Origin: Streptomyces sp. NBC_01244 | Lineage (GTDB): Bacteria > Actinomycetota > Actinomycetes > Streptomycetales > Streptomycetaceae | Direction: 5' to 3' | Assembly: GCF_035987325.1 (NCBI RefSeq) | Contig: NZ_CP108488.1 | Location: forward strand, 7,440,001 to 7,504,000 | Length of the DNA: 64,000 nucleotides | In this document: positions 32,074 through 43,193 of the stretch, one piece after another | Layout of the letters: the number at the start of each line of letters is the position of its first letter | How positions within the stretch are numbered: position 1 is the first letter of the stretch | Notes under the pieces: model-generated | The model's input: the letters and a program-made list of their open reading frames with translations, nothing else | What the model was told of the DNA's origin: nothing | The model's database searches: none | Translations under genes and position numbers: made by a program

Positions 32074-32544
32074 ATGGAACACATGTCTGCCGCCCCCGTC
32101 GTACGGCCCGCGCGCCCAGAGGACCTGCCCCGGCTGGTCGCGCTCATGCGCGAGCACATGGTCTACGAGAGGTCCGAGCCTCGTTCGGCCGGTCTCGCCG
32201 ACCGGCTCGGCGCGCAGCTGTTCGCCGACGGGGCCCGGCTGTGGGTGCTGCTGGCCGAGACCCCGCGGGGCGAGATCGCCGGGTACACCGCCTGCTCGGC
32301 CGAGTTCTCCTTCTGGGAGGCCCGCCACCACCTCCACATGGACTGCCTCTACCTGGCCGAGGAGGCCCGCGGACACGGCCTCGGCGCCGCCCTGATGGAC
32401 GGGGTGGCCGCACTCGCCCGCGAGCTGGGCCTCGACCACGTCGAGTGGCAGACGCCCGACTGGAACGAGGGCGCGATCCGCTTCTACGACCGGCTCGGGG
32501 CCACCGGCAAGCCGAAGCTCCGGTACGCCCTGCCGGTGGAGTGA
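32074..32544 (+). CDS. GNAT-family N-acetyltransferase
   Basis: The 156-aa single-domain acetyltransferase has the acetyl-CoA loop EEARGHGLGAALMDG at about residues 88-102 and the typical C-terminal QTPDWNEGAIRFYDRLGA, in which the Tyr is the usual general acid. The N terminus PVVRPARPEDLPRLVALM is the first strand-helix. Substrate unknown, perhaps a diamine or amino acid judging from related sequences. The ATG at 32074 uses a GGAGG that belongs to the IS right end; the in-frame ATG at 32086 (MSAAP) is an alternative. The mobile element therefore replaced the native promoter and ribosome site region. Confidence 0.88.
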   Translation: MEHMSAAPVVRPARPEDLPRLVALMREHMVYERSEPRSAGLADRLGAQLFADGARLWVLLAETPRGEIAGYTACSAEFSFWEARHHLHMDCLYLAEEARGHGLGAALMDGVAALARELGLDHVEWQTPDWNEGAIRFYDRLGATGKPKLRYALPVE

Positions 32545-32627
32545 CCCGCGGCGGCGATTCCGCCTACCGCCCCCGCCTACCGCCCCCTCCTGCCCCCGTC
32601 TGACCGAGCCCGTCCGCCGCCCCCCGC

Positions 32628-33902
32628 CTACCGGCCCGCCGCCACGAGCCGGTCGTAGGCCGCCAGGACGACCCGGGACTGGTGCTCCACCTGCGTGGCC
32701 ACCGGGACCCAGCGTGCCTGGAAGCGGTCCGCGAACTCCTCGCACCACCCCGTGACGAGCCGGTCCACGGCCGGCGCCGCCGGCTGCCCCTGCGCGCGCA
32801 GCACCCGCAGCAGCATCGCCGCGGCGCGCAGCGACAGCCGCCGTCCGAAGGCGTCGATGCTCCCGATGTACGCCGCCGTCGCCTCGGCGGGAGCCCCCGG
32901 ACCCGTCCACTCGGCGGCGATCCGGGGGATCAGCGCGAGCGTCCAGTCCACCGCGCGCAGCAGGGCCGCGGCGGCCGGGTCCGTACCCTCGGCCGCGTCC
33001 TCCCGCAGGGCCGCCACCTGCGCGGCGTCGGCGGTGAGCCGGCCGGCCAGGATGCGCAGGGCGGTGCGCGGATCGGGGTGCGGGGCCGGATCGTCGACCA
33101 GGTCCGAGGCCCACATGGGGACTTCGACGATCGCGGTGGTGCCGGCGTGGCGGTGGGCGTGGTACCAGGTGCTCAGCCGGGTGTCCTCGGGGTGGAAGGG
33201 TCCGTCCGCGCTGGTCCCGGGGGAGGGCATCACGAAGATCCCCGCGCCCGGCGAGGGCCAGCCGGCCGCGTCGGAGGCGCTGGTCTCCACCGGGATGCGC
33301 AGCTCGGCGGCCGATTTGCCGAAGGGCTCCGCGAGGCCGGGTATGTCCCGGGTCAGCTGCACCCAGGAGCCGCCGAGATCGGTGCCGTGCAGGGAGACCT
33401 GGAGGACGGGCCGGAGCTCGTCGATGAGCCGGGTCAGGGCGAGGGTCTCGGGCGGGAGGCGGTCCGGGGGCAGTAAAGACGGTGCCCACTCGGGCTGTTC
33501 GGGGCCGGGCGGCCGGAAGAAGTTCCGGTGGTAGTCGAGCAGGGAGTACGGGCGGGGGGTGCGGTGCAGAGCCGCGCCGTCGGGGTCGGCGCAGAGCAGG
33601 AAGTGCCACGTCGTTCCGGCGGCGGGTACGCGGATCAGGTGGCGGGCGAGCGCGAGGGCGGTGGCCCCGCCGACGGGCTCGTTGGCGTGGGCGCCGGCGA
33701 CGACGAGCACGTTCGGTGCGGTCGCCGTTGCCGTCGTGGAGCCCACGGAGAGCAGCCACAGGGGTTCCCCGGCCCGGGACGCGCCGATCTGGCGGAGCCG
33801 GGCCGAGGCGGGGTGTTCATCGACCAGGGCGCGTGCGGCCAGGGCCAGTTCGTGGGGGGTGGGGTAGCACATGTCACGGATGAGGGTCACAGGTGATCCC
33901 AT
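32628..33902 (-). CDS. M14-family zinc carboxypeptidase
   Basis: The 424-aa peptidase has the M14 zinc site H-x-x-E in AGAHANEPVGG (about residues 70-80), the third ligand His in LQVSLHGTDLG (about 180) and the catalytic Glu in GTTAIVEVPMW (about 275). No signal peptide is visible, so it appears cytoplasmic, unlike secreted carboxypeptidases. The C-terminal 130 residues form a helical extension of unknown use. The start could be the GTG/ATG at 33902 or the Met 10 codons later. It lies on the minus strand between the GNAT and a repeat-rich region before treY. Confidence 0.85.
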   Translation of the reverse strand: MGSPVTLIRDMCYPTPHELALAARALVDEHPASARLRQIGASRAGEPLWLLSVGSTTATATAPNVLVVAGAHANEPVGGATALALARHLIRVPAAGTTWHFLLCADPDGAALHRTPRPYSLLDYHRNFFRPPGPEQPEWAPSLLPPDRLPPETLALTRLIDELRPVLQVSLHGTDLGGSWVQLTRDIPGLAEPFGKSAAELRIPVETSASDAAGWPSPGAGIFVMPSPGTSADGPFHPEDTRLSTWYHAHRHAGTTAIVEVPMWASDLVDDPAPHPDPRTALRILAGRLTADAAQVAALREDAAEGTDPAAAALLRAVDWTLALIPRIAAEWTGPGAPAEATAAYIGSIDAFGRRLSLRAAAMLLRVLRAQGQPAAPAVDRLVTGWCEEFADRFQARWVPVATQVEHQSRVVLAAYDRLVAAGR

Positions 33903-33980
33903 TCCCGCCGCGAGCCTGCCCTAGCCGTGTTCGCCTGGTCCGGGCGCCGTGCCGCTCCGCTGTCGCTGTGGCCTAGTGTG

Positions 33981-34022
33981 CCGCTGCCGCTGCCGCTGCC
34001 GCTGCCGCTGCCGCTGCCGCTG
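33981..34022. repeat. (CCGCTG)7 hexanucleotide array
   Basis: Seven perfect tandem copies of CCGCTG are followed by CCGCCGCTG. It is non-coding in the accepted gene set and lies upstream of the M14 peptidase gene. Confidence 0.95.
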
Positions 34023-34032
34023 CCGCCGCTGC

Positions 34033-34205
34033 GCGGGGCGGAGTCCCCTACCCGCCCTTCGCCCGTTCCCCGGGCGCTGCCCGGACCCGGTCCTCAAACG
34101 CCGGACGGGCTGAAAAAATCAGCCTCGCCGGCGTTTGAGGCGCGGGGTCTGGGGCGGAGCCCCAGGAAACGGCGAAAGGGCGGGGCGGGGATCAGCTCCG
34201 CGGCA
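34033..34205. repeat. Palindromic intergenic repeat element, copy B
   Basis: The core is a complete hairpin: CCTCAAACGCCGG (34092-34104) pairs with CCGGCGTTTGAGG (34128-34140), with an inner GGCTGA/TCAGCC stem and an A6 loop. The left flank CCCCTACCCGCCCTTCG with CCCGTTCCCCGGG and the right flank GGCGAAAGGGCGGGGCG are inverse of each other. It may terminate treY (minus strand). Confidence 0.85.
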
Positions 34206-34218
34206 GCAGCCCGGGGCG

Positions 34219-36552
34219 TCACGCCCGGTCCGGGTCCTCACGGAGCAGGACGGCTACCGGGGAAGCGTCGCCCAGGAGTTCCGCGAGCGGCAGGTCACCT
34301 GTGTACGGGGCTGCGGGCGCGGCCCCCGGCCCGGGGAGCGGCAGTCGCCGCCAGCGTCCCGGCGGCAGGGGCAGGGTGGTGTCGCGCCAGCCGCCCGCCC
34401 CGGCCAGCCCGTGCGACAGGCGGGTGGCCACCGCCACCAGGCCGGCCGAGCGGGCGAAGGCCACGCAGTGCTCCGCCGCCGGGCCCCGGGCGAGCAGCGG
34501 CACGTAGCCGGCGAACAGCCCGGGCCGGCTCCGGCGCAGCCGCAGCAGGGCGGCGGTGAGGGCGAGCTTCTCCTCGGCCGTCCCGGACGGCCGAGCCCCC
34601 GCGTCCAGCCGGGCCAGGGCCTCCCGGGGGAAGTGGGCGGGCCGCCGGTTGTCCGGGTCGACCAGGGCCCGGTACTCCGTCTCCGCTCCCTGGTAGACCT
34701 CCGGCACTCCGGGCATGGCCAGGTGCAGCAGCGCCGCGCCGAGCAGGTTGGCGCGGGCCGCGGCCGCCAGGGGTCCGGACGGCTCGGGTGCGGCCGCCGG
34801 GACGTACCCCGGGACCGCGGCCTCGTACGCGGGGTTCTGTTCGGTCCACGTGGTGTGCAGGGCGGCTTCGCGGACGGCCTTCAGCAGGGCCTGCCCGAGG
34901 CGGTCGCGGCGCACCGCGGGGGAGTCGCCGGCCCCGAGTCCGAACGCCGTCTGCCAGGCCACCCAGGCGAGTTGGGGATCGACGCCGGCCGGAGCCGGTA
35001 CGGATTCCGGGTCCTGCGAGAGCACCGAGATCCGTGCCCGGACGTCCGCGCTGCGCTTCGTGTCGTGCGTGGTCAGCACCGTCCCGGAGCGGGGCCACAG
35101 CCTGGCCCGCTCGGCGCAGTACGCGTGGAACTCCGCCACCGTGACCGCCGGAGCCCCGGGATCCCCGCCCACTTCCGTGGCCGACAGCAGCGGGGCGTAC
35201 CGGTAGAACGCCCTGTCCTCGAGGGACTTGGCGCGCAGGGCCGCCGAGGTCTGGGAGAAGCGGGCCGCGAAGGCCGGGTCCCGCAGCAGCAGTTCGCGTA
35301 CGCCGGCCACCGGACCCGCGCCGGCCTGCGCGGCGGCCCGCTCCAGGGCCTCGGGCGCGAGCTCCGGATCGCCGGGGTAGGGCCGGTAGACGGGGTAGGC
35401 GATGAGCAATTCGCGTACTGCAGTGGCGAGTTCGGGTCCTGCCAGCCTCTCGAGCGTGGCCAGCTCGGCGGCCAGGTCGCCGGTCAGGACCTCCCGGGCG
35501 CCCGCCGCGGCCGTCCGCTCCCAGCGGGGCTGCCCGGTCGCCTCGCGGAACCGGGCGTCGAGCCGCGCGGCCCCGGCCGGGTCGATCAGCACCCCGTCCA
35601 CCCGGTACAGGGCGTCGTACCCGGTGGTCCCGGCCACCGGCCAGCCGGGAGCCAGCCGCTCCTCGCGGGCGAGGATCTTCTCGACCACCACCCAGCAGTC
35701 CCCGCCGACGGCGTCCCGCAGTCGCCGCAGGTACCCCCCGGGGTCGGCCAGGCCGTCCACGTGGTCGATCCGCAGCCCCTCGGCGACCCCGTCGCGGACC
35801 AGCTCCAGCACCTTGGCGTGGGTGGCGGCGAAGACCTCCGGATCCTCGACGCGGACCCCGATCAGTTCCGAAATGGTGAAGAAGCGGCGGTAGTTGAGCC
35901 CGGTGCGGGCCTCCCGCCAGCACGCCGGCCGGTACCACTGGGCGGCGAGCAGCGCCGCGGGCTCCAGCCCGGCGGTGCCCTCCCGGACCGGGAACTCCAG
36001 CTCCCCGATCCGCAGCACGGCCCGCCCACCCCGCCCGTCGACCTTGACCTCGCCCGGATCCAGCGGCTCCGCGAGCACGGGCAGCAGCAGCTGCCCCCCG
36101 CCCGCTTCCCAGTCGATGTCGAACCAGCGCGCGTACGGCGAGTCGGGACCCTCCCGGGCCACCTCCCACAAGGGCCGGTTGAGGCCGAGCGGCGCCGGCA
36201 GCGCCATGTGGTTCGGCACGATGTCGAGCACGAGTGCGAGCCCGTGCGCCCGGGCCTCGGCGGCCAGGGCCCGCAGCCCGTCCTCCCCGCCCAGCTCCAC
36301 CCGGACCCGGGTGTGGTCGGTCACGTCGTATCCGTGGGCCGAACCGGGCACCGCCTCCAGCACGGGGGACAGGTGCAGGTGTGACACACCGAGCGAGGCG
36401 AGGTGCGGTACGACGGCCCGCGCGTGGCCGAAGGTGAACTCGGGACGCAGCTGAAGGCGGTAGGTCGACGCCGGTGTGACGGCCGGTGGTCCATCGGTTT
36501 CCGGCCGGTTGAACTCGGGACGGGTGCGACCGGTACGCGGGGGCAGGCTCAT
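34219..36552 (-). CDS. treY: Malto-oligosyltrehalose synthase TreY
   Basis: The 777-aa GH13 enzyme isomerises the reducing-end alpha-1,4 bond of a maltodextrin to the alpha,alpha-1,1 bond of trehalose. Family motifs are in order: TYRLQLRPEFTF, DIVPNHMA, GLRIDHVDGLADPGG (nucleophile Asp), CWVVVEKIL (acid Glu) and TTHDTKRSADVRARI (transition-state stabiliser Asp). The length is normal for the family. I chose ATG 36552; the upstream Met at 36597 would enter the promoter shared with the MFS gene. It diverges from the transporter across about 80 bases and precedes treZ in pathway order. Confidence 0.95.
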   Translation of the reverse strand: MSLPPRTGRTRPEFNRPETDGPPAVTPASTYRLQLRPEFTFGHARAVVPHLASLGVSHLHLSPVLEAVPGSAHGYDVTDHTRVRVELGGEDGLRALAAEARAHGLALVLDIVPNHMALPAPLGLNRPLWEVAREGPDSPYARWFDIDWEAGGGQLLLPVLAEPLDPGEVKVDGRGGRAVLRIGELEFPVREGTAGLEPAALLAAQWYRPACWREARTGLNYRRFFTISELIGVRVEDPEVFAATHAKVLELVRDGVAEGLRIDHVDGLADPGGYLRRLRDAVGGDCWVVVEKILAREERLAPGWPVAGTTGYDALYRVDGVLIDPAGAARLDARFREATGQPRWERTAAAGAREVLTGDLAAELATLERLAGPELATAVRELLIAYPVYRPYPGDPELAPEALERAAAQAGAGPVAGVRELLLRDPAFAARFSQTSAALRAKSLEDRAFYRYAPLLSATEVGGDPGAPAVTVAEFHAYCAERARLWPRSGTVLTTHDTKRSADVRARISVLSQDPESVPAPAGVDPQLAWVAWQTAFGLGAGDSPAVRRDRLGQALLKAVREAALHTTWTEQNPAYEAAVPGYVPAAAPEPSGPLAAAARANLLGAALLHLAMPGVPEVYQGAETEYRALVDPDNRRPAHFPREALARLDAGARPSGTAEEKLALTAALLRLRRSRPGLFAGYVPLLARGPAAEHCVAFARSAGLVAVATRLSHGLAGAGGWRDTTLPLPPGRWRRLPLPGPGAAPAAPYTGDLPLAELLGDASPVAVLLREDPDRA

Positions 36553-36634
36553 GAGAACGTACGTACCCAGGATGCGGGATTCCGTGCCATTACCCAATGC
36601 ATCCGGGTGACTGCGCCGGGTTAACGTTGCTCAA

Positions 36635-37902
36635 GTGTTTGGAACCGTCAACACCTATCGAAGAGTCATCGCCCTGACCGGGCCCCTTCTCCCGCTCATT
36701 TCCTTCCTCGCCCGACTGCCCGTCGCGATGTCGCAGTTCGGCAGCGTCCTCCTGGTCGCCGAGACCAGTGGCTCCCTCGCCACCGCGGGCATAGTCGGCG
36801 GCACCCTCTCCGCCGGCCAGGTGGTCTTCGGACCCGTCCTGGGCCGGCTCGCCGACCGTCACGGGCAGCGCACCGTCGTCCTGACGGCCGCCGCGGTCAA
36901 CGCGGTGGCGACCGCCGCCCTGGTGGTCGGGGCGCTCGCCGACCTCGCCACCGTCCCGCTCGCCGCGATCGGCTTCGTCACCGGGGCCTCCGTCCCGCTG
37001 ATCGGACCGCTCGCCCGTACCCGCTCCGTGGCCCTGGCGCACCGCGCCAAGTCCGACGAGAGCGTCGTGGGCGCCATCCACTCCCTCGAAGGCACCCTGG
37101 ACGAGGTCTCCTTCGTCTTCGGGCCCGCCCTCGTGGGTCTGGCCACCCTCGCGCTGCACCCGGCCATCGCGCTGGGCGGCGCGGCGGCCCTCGTCGCCGT
37201 GTTCGGCACCCTCTACGCGCTGCACCCGACCGCCGCCGTCACGGCCGCAGTGCCCGCCGGAGTCCTCCGGGGCAAGGAGCGCTCCCGGGTCCGCCCGCCC
37301 CGCGTGGTCATCGCGGTACGGGGCTCACTCGCCCTCCAGGGCGCCATGTTCGGCGCCTGCCAGGCCGGAATCGCCGCCCTCACCGCACAGTTGGGCGTCC
37401 CCGGCCAGGCCGGCATCGTGTACGCGGCCATGGGCGTCGTCAGCGCCGCCGTCGGGCTGTCGCTCGGCGCGCTGCCCGCCCGCTTCGGACTGCGGCTGCG
37501 CTGGCGGTGGGCCACGGCGGCCGCGCTCGTGCTCTCCGTACCGCTGCTCTTCACGGAAACCCTGTGGCCGCTGTACGTGGTCGTCACCGTGCTCGGAGCC
37601 GCCTACGCCCCGCACCTGATCACCGCCTTCGCGCTCACCGAGCGGGCGGTGGAGCCGTCCCGGCTCGCCGAGTCGATGGCCTTCGCCGCCAGCTCGCTCG
37701 TCGCCGGCCAGGCCGCCTCGCTCGCCGTCTCCGGGCGGCTCGCCGAGTGGTACGGGCCCTCCGCCGCCTTCGCGGTGGCCGTGGGCGCGGCCGCCCTGTG
37801 CCTGGTCCTGGCCCTGGTCACCAAGGTCCCGGCGGGCCGTGCGCACGCTCCGGTGGTCTCCGTCGGGGGCGCCCGCCCGGAAGCCGTCCTGGAAGGCGCC
37901 GC

Positions 37903-37918
<16 letters not shown>
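36635..37918 (+). CDS. MFS transporter
   Basis: The 427-aa protein has about twelve hydrophobic segments in two halves. The N-terminal half has GRLADRHGQRTVVLTA, the loop 2-3 signature (G-R-L-x-D-R-x-G-x-R) of the major facilitator superfamily. A charged loop (RGKERSRVRPPR) joins the halves. Substrate cannot be inferred; position between treY and treX makes sugar or trehalose efflux possible but unproven. The GTG at 36635 is the first start and the gene overlaps the end of treX by 16 bases in convergent orientation. Confidence 0.86.
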
Positions 37919-40017
<2,099 letters not shown>

Positions 40018-40372
40018 AGAAACGACTCTTCCCCTCTGTCCCTCTGGTGTCCCTCTGTGTAGGGCTGATCCGGCGTGGACCACGTCACTGGCAGATCTTC
40101 CCCGAAAGAGGGCTTCCACGCGGGGACTTGGGAGGGTCCTACCGGGTGACCCGGAGAGCTGATAAGAGGGTCGCCGGACCATGGGGACATCGGACCATGG
40201 GGAATCCGGATCGTCGGCAGAGCGGATAATGGGCCAACGGACGGCCCGGGTACGGGCCGTGAGCCCGCGCCCGGCCGCAGGGCCGCGCATCGGGCTGCAG
40301 GGGGCCGCACGCGCGGAGTACCCTTCCGTGATCACTGGAGACGGGCGTCCAGACGCAGGAGGCGGTGCACGG
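40018..40372. promoter_or_regulatory. Divergent promoter region with short repeats
   Basis: These 355 bases lie between treX (leftward) and the HEPN gene (rightward). CCCTCTG occurs three times at 40033-40056, giving purine-rich CAGAGGG in front of treX. CGGACCATGGGGA occurs twice at 40175-40203. No gene is supported, although frames are open. Confidence 0.5.
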
Positions 40373-41653
40373 GTGAGCTCGGGAGGTCTGGAGCTGCCCC
40401 CTGGTGACAGCGGTCACGAGGGCGGCCCGGCGGACGCCGCGGGCGGTGCGGCCGGCGGAATCCCCGCCGGGGCCGTGTCGCTGGCCCCGCCGGAGGCCGG
40501 TGGGACCGGGAAGGCGCAGGCGGGAGCCGGCGCCGAGCTGGACTGGGGCGCGGACGCCTGGAGCGAGGTCCGGACCCGGGCCCAGCGCGCCGGGCGCGCG
40601 TACATCTGGCTGAACCTGATCGAGCAGCGGCTGCGGTCCGTGGTCGGGGCGGTGCTCCGGCCGGTCTACGAGCCCGTGCACGGCGGGGACGACTGGGTGG
40701 TGGCGGCCGCGGGCCCCGCCGGCCAGGAATGGGTGCAGCGCGCCGTCGCCGTACGCGAGGTCAGCCGCCGCAAGGGCTACCTGCTGGACTCCGCCGACGA
40801 CAACGTGCTGAGCTTCCTCACCCTGCCGCAGCTGCGCGAGCTGATGGTCCAGCACTGGCCCTGCTTCGAGCCGTACTTCGACGACCGGCGCGAGATCGAG
40901 CAGGCGCTGGACGAGCTGGAGGTCACCCGCAACGTCGTCTCGCGCAACCGGGCCCTGTCGCGGGCGGTCCTGGAACAGGCCGAGCGGGCGTCGGCGCGGC
41001 TGCTGGAGGTACTGGGCGGCGGCGCGGGCTCGCCGGCCGCGGACCGGCTGCCCATCGACGCCGTCGAGGACCTGGTCGGCGACCGGTACGCGGACGTCAT
41101 CTCCGTCCACCCGGACCGGGTGCGACTGCAGCGCCAGCTCCCGGCGGAAGACCTCTTCGGCGGCGCGCGGCGGCTCGACGCCATCGGCATCGGGCTCAAC
41201 CTGCTGGTCCAGAACTTCTCCGGCCGAAGACTCGTACGCCTCGCCGAGGCCGGCTGCCGGGTACGGCTGCTGTTCCTGAACCCGGCGAGCAGCGCGGTCA
41301 AGCGGCGCGAGCGGGAGCTGGGCCTGCGCAAGGGCGAGCTGAGCCGCTCGGTGGAGATGAACATCCTGCACGTGCGGCGGGTGCGGGCGGGCCTGCGCGA
41401 CCCCTCGCGCTTCGAGATCCACGTCTTCGACGAGACCCCGCGCTTCACCGCGTACCTGGTGGAAGGCGAGTCCTCGGGCATCGCGGTGGTCCAGTCGTAC
41501 CTGCGCCGGGCCCGGGGCATGGAAGCGCCGGTCCTCGTCCTGCGGGGCGGCGGGCGGGCCGCACAGGTGCGACCCGGTCACGAGCACGGCCTCTTCCCGA
41601 CCTACCGGGAGGAATTCGAGTCGATCTGGCAGGACTCCCGCCCGGTGTCGTGA
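40373..41653 (+). CDS. SAV2148-family HEPN-domain protein
   Basis: The 426-aa protein is recognisable as the actinobacterial SAV2148 type. After a Gly/Ala-rich tail (about 60 residues), a helical domain starts with WSEVRTRAQRAGRAYIWLNL and contains RNVVSRNRALS, which includes the R-N-x-x-x-(H/R) pattern of HEPN domains near the middle. The C-terminal half (QRQLPAEDLFGGARRLDAIG on) resembles a nucleotide- or phosphatidyl-type binding fold of unknown role. HEPN proteins are often RNases; this subgroup has no assigned substrate. I chose GTG 40373 with AGGAGG 10 bases upstream; GTG 40328 is an alternative. A DEDD exonuclease gene follows on the same strand. Confidence 0.75.
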   Translation: MSSGGLELPPGDSGHEGGPADAAGGAAGGIPAGAVSLAPPEAGGTGKAQAGAGAELDWGADAWSEVRTRAQRAGRAYIWLNLIEQRLRSVVGAVLRPVYEPVHGGDDWVVAAAGPAGQEWVQRAVAVREVSRRKGYLLDSADDNVLSFLTLPQLRELMVQHWPCFEPYFDDRREIEQALDELEVTRNVVSRNRALSRAVLEQAERASARLLEVLGGGAGSPAADRLPIDAVEDLVGDRYADVISVHPDRVRLQRQLPAEDLFGGARRLDAIGIGLNLLVQNFSGRRLVRLAEAGCRVRLLFLNPASSAVKRRERELGLRKGELSRSVEMNILHVRRVRAGLRDPSRFEIHVFDETPRFTAYLVEGESSGIAVVQSYLRRARGMEAPVLVLRGGGRAAQVRPGHEHGLFPTYREEFESIWQDSRPVS

Positions 41654-41744
41654 GCGGGGGCGGCCGCCCCGGCTCCCCGGCTGTCAGTGGGTCGTGACAG
41701 GCTGAAAGCCGTTGACGCAAAGGGACGGGTACGGGGGGCACGCG

Positions 41745-42488
41745 ATGGGGGACTGGGCGGGGGACTGGATGGGGGACTGGCACGGCGGGCCGATGGTGGC
41801 CTTCGATCTGGAGACCACGGGGACCGACATCGAGTCCGACCGGATCGTGACGGCCGCCGTCGTGGCGGTCGGGCCGGACGGGCAGGTGGCGCGGGAGCGG
41901 ACATGGCTGGTCGACCCCGGCGTGTCCATCCCGGAACAGGCCTCGGCCATCCACGGCATCTCCACGGACCACGCCCGCTCACGGGGCATGGCGGCGGCGC
42001 CGGCGATCGAGGAGATCACCCGGACGCTCGTGGAGGCGCTGAGCTCGGGGACCCCGCTGGTGGTGATGAACGCGCGGTACGACCTGACCCTGCTGGACCG
42101 CGAGTGCCGCCGCCACGGGATCCGTCCGCTCGGCGAGCGCTGGCCGGGGAGTTCCGCGCCGCCCGTCATCGACCCGCTGGTACTGGACAAGCACGCGGAC
42201 CGGTACCGCAAGGGCAGGCGGACCCTCCAGGCCCTCTGCGAGCACTACGGCGTGACCCTGGAAGCGGCGCACGACGCGGGCGCGGACGCGCTGGCGGCGG
42301 CGCGCGCCGCGCGGCGGATGGGGGCCGTGCACGCTGCGATAGGGACGGTCGCCCTGGCGGACCTGCACGAGCTCCAGATCCGCGCGGCGGCCGAGCAGGC
42401 GGCCTCGCTGCAGAGCTACCTGCGGCGGACCTCGGACCCCGAGGCGATAGTCGAGCGGGCCTGGCCCGTCGTGCCGTACCGGGTCTGA
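41745..42488 (+). CDS. DnaQ-like DEDDh 3'-5' exonuclease
   Basis: The 247-aa protein is a DEDDh exonuclease: ExoI motif VAFDLETTGTD (Asp and Glu metal ligands), ExoII with Asp in VVMNARYDLTLLD, and ExoIII HDAGADALAA (His and Asp). It is stand-alone, without polymerase or UvrC domains, and probably processes DNA or RNA ends. The N terminus contains a short GDW repeat (GDWAGDWMGDW), which the tandem GGGGGACTGG-type DNA repeat encodes. The ATG at 41745 follows GGGGGG; a TTG at 41712 is an alternative. It follows the HEPN gene by 91 bases. Confidence 0.88.
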   Translation: MGDWAGDWMGDWHGGPMVAFDLETTGTDIESDRIVTAAVVAVGPDGQVARERTWLVDPGVSIPEQASAIHGISTDHARSRGMAAAPAIEEITRTLVEALSSGTPLVVMNARYDLTLLDRECRRHGIRPLGERWPGSSAPPVIDPLVLDKHADRYRKGRRTLQALCEHYGVTLEAAHDAGADALAAARAARRMGAVHAAIGTVALADLHELQIRAAAEQAASLQSYLRRTSDPEAIVERAWPVVPYRV

Positions 42489-42535
42489 CGGCGGGCTCGG
42501 GTTCGGGCGCGGGCTCGGGTTCGCGCGCTGCTCCG

Positions 42536-43093
42536 CTAGCGGAGCAGCCAGTCCCGGGTGCGCTCCATGACCTCGGAGCGGCTCAGGGGGCCGTGGTCGG
42601 CGGCGATGAGGTAGCCGCCGATCCGCATGGAGTAGACGATCATGCAGCGGACCTCGACGTCGTCCTGGTCGGGACAGAAGGCACCGAACAGCGAACGCAA
42701 GTAGTCCATGCGGCGGTTGTCGACGCGCCGGAGCCGCTCCGCGACGGACTCGTCGCGCCGCGCCCAGTCGCGGATCGCGAGATCGGTCGCGACGCCCCGC
42801 GCGGGACTGCCGGAGGCCGCGGCGATCGCGAACAGCCGCTTCAGCCTGGCCCGGGGGTCTCCGCCCGCACCCTCGACCTGTTCGATCACGGCCTCGGCGG
42901 CCTCGCGCTCCCAGGTGTCGAGCATCTCGGTGAGCAGGGTGTCCCGGTTGCCGAAGTACCCGTAGAAGCCGCCCTTGCTGACGCCGAGAGCCTGCGCGAG
43001 CGGTTCGATCCGGACGGCTTCCGGGCCGCCCGCGGCCAGGGCCCGCAGCCCTTCCTCGATCCAGCTGCCGCGCGGCGTACGGGTCGCGCCCAC
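42536..43093 (-). CDS. TetR-family transcriptional repressor
   Basis: The 185-aa regulator has an N-terminal helix-turn-helix (IEPLAQALGVSKGGFYGYFGN, residues about 28-48) of the TetR type and a ligand-binding C-terminal domain of normal length. The GTG at 43093 has GGGGAG 8 bases upstream. It diverges from a DUF2867 gene, and two perfect palindromes with the same core lie in the 100-base gap, so it very likely represses itself and the DUF2867 gene. The inducing ligand is unknown. Confidence 0.92.
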   Translation of the reverse strand: MGATRTPRGSWIEEGLRALAAGGPEAVRIEPLAQALGVSKGGFYGYFGNRDTLLTEMLDTWEREAAEAVIEQVEGAGGDPRARLKRLFAIAAASGSPARGVATDLAIRDWARRDESVAERLRRVDNRRMDYLRSLFGAFCPDQDDVEVRCMIVYSMRIGGYLIAADHGPLSRSEVMERTRDWLLR

Positions 43094-43119
43094 GATGCGT
43101 CTCCCCTCATGTGTTCCAG

Positions 43120-43147
43120 CCGATCTATACGGTGGCGTATAGATCGG
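43120..43147. promoter_or_regulatory. TetR-type operator, palindrome 1
   Basis: Perfect 12-bp arms CCGATCTATACG and CGTATAGATCGG flank a 4-base spacer. It shares TCTATACG-N4-CGTATAGA with the second palindrome and sits close to the regulator's start. Confidence 0.88.
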
Positions 43148-43158
43148 TGTTAGTCTGC

Positions 43159-43182
43159 TGTCTATACGGCATCGTATAGACA
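43159..43182. promoter_or_regulatory. TetR-type operator, palindrome 2
   Basis: Perfect 10-bp arms TGTCTATACG and CGTATAGACA flank a 4-base spacer, 11 bases before the DUF2867 start, so binding would block its translation-start or promoter region. Core identical to palindrome 1. Confidence 0.88.
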
Positions 43183-43193
43183 GGGGCCCGCTC

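Larger units (their letters stand above)
33903..34218. other. Repeat-rich intergenic region
   Basis: This gap contains the hexanucleotide array at 33981-34022 and copy B of the palindromic intergenic element at about 34033-34205. I see no gene in it. Confidence 0.7.

Noticed and set aside
33981..34140. CRISPR array
   Set aside because: The repeats are a perfect hexamer array and a hairpin element; there are no spacers of constant length and no cas genes.
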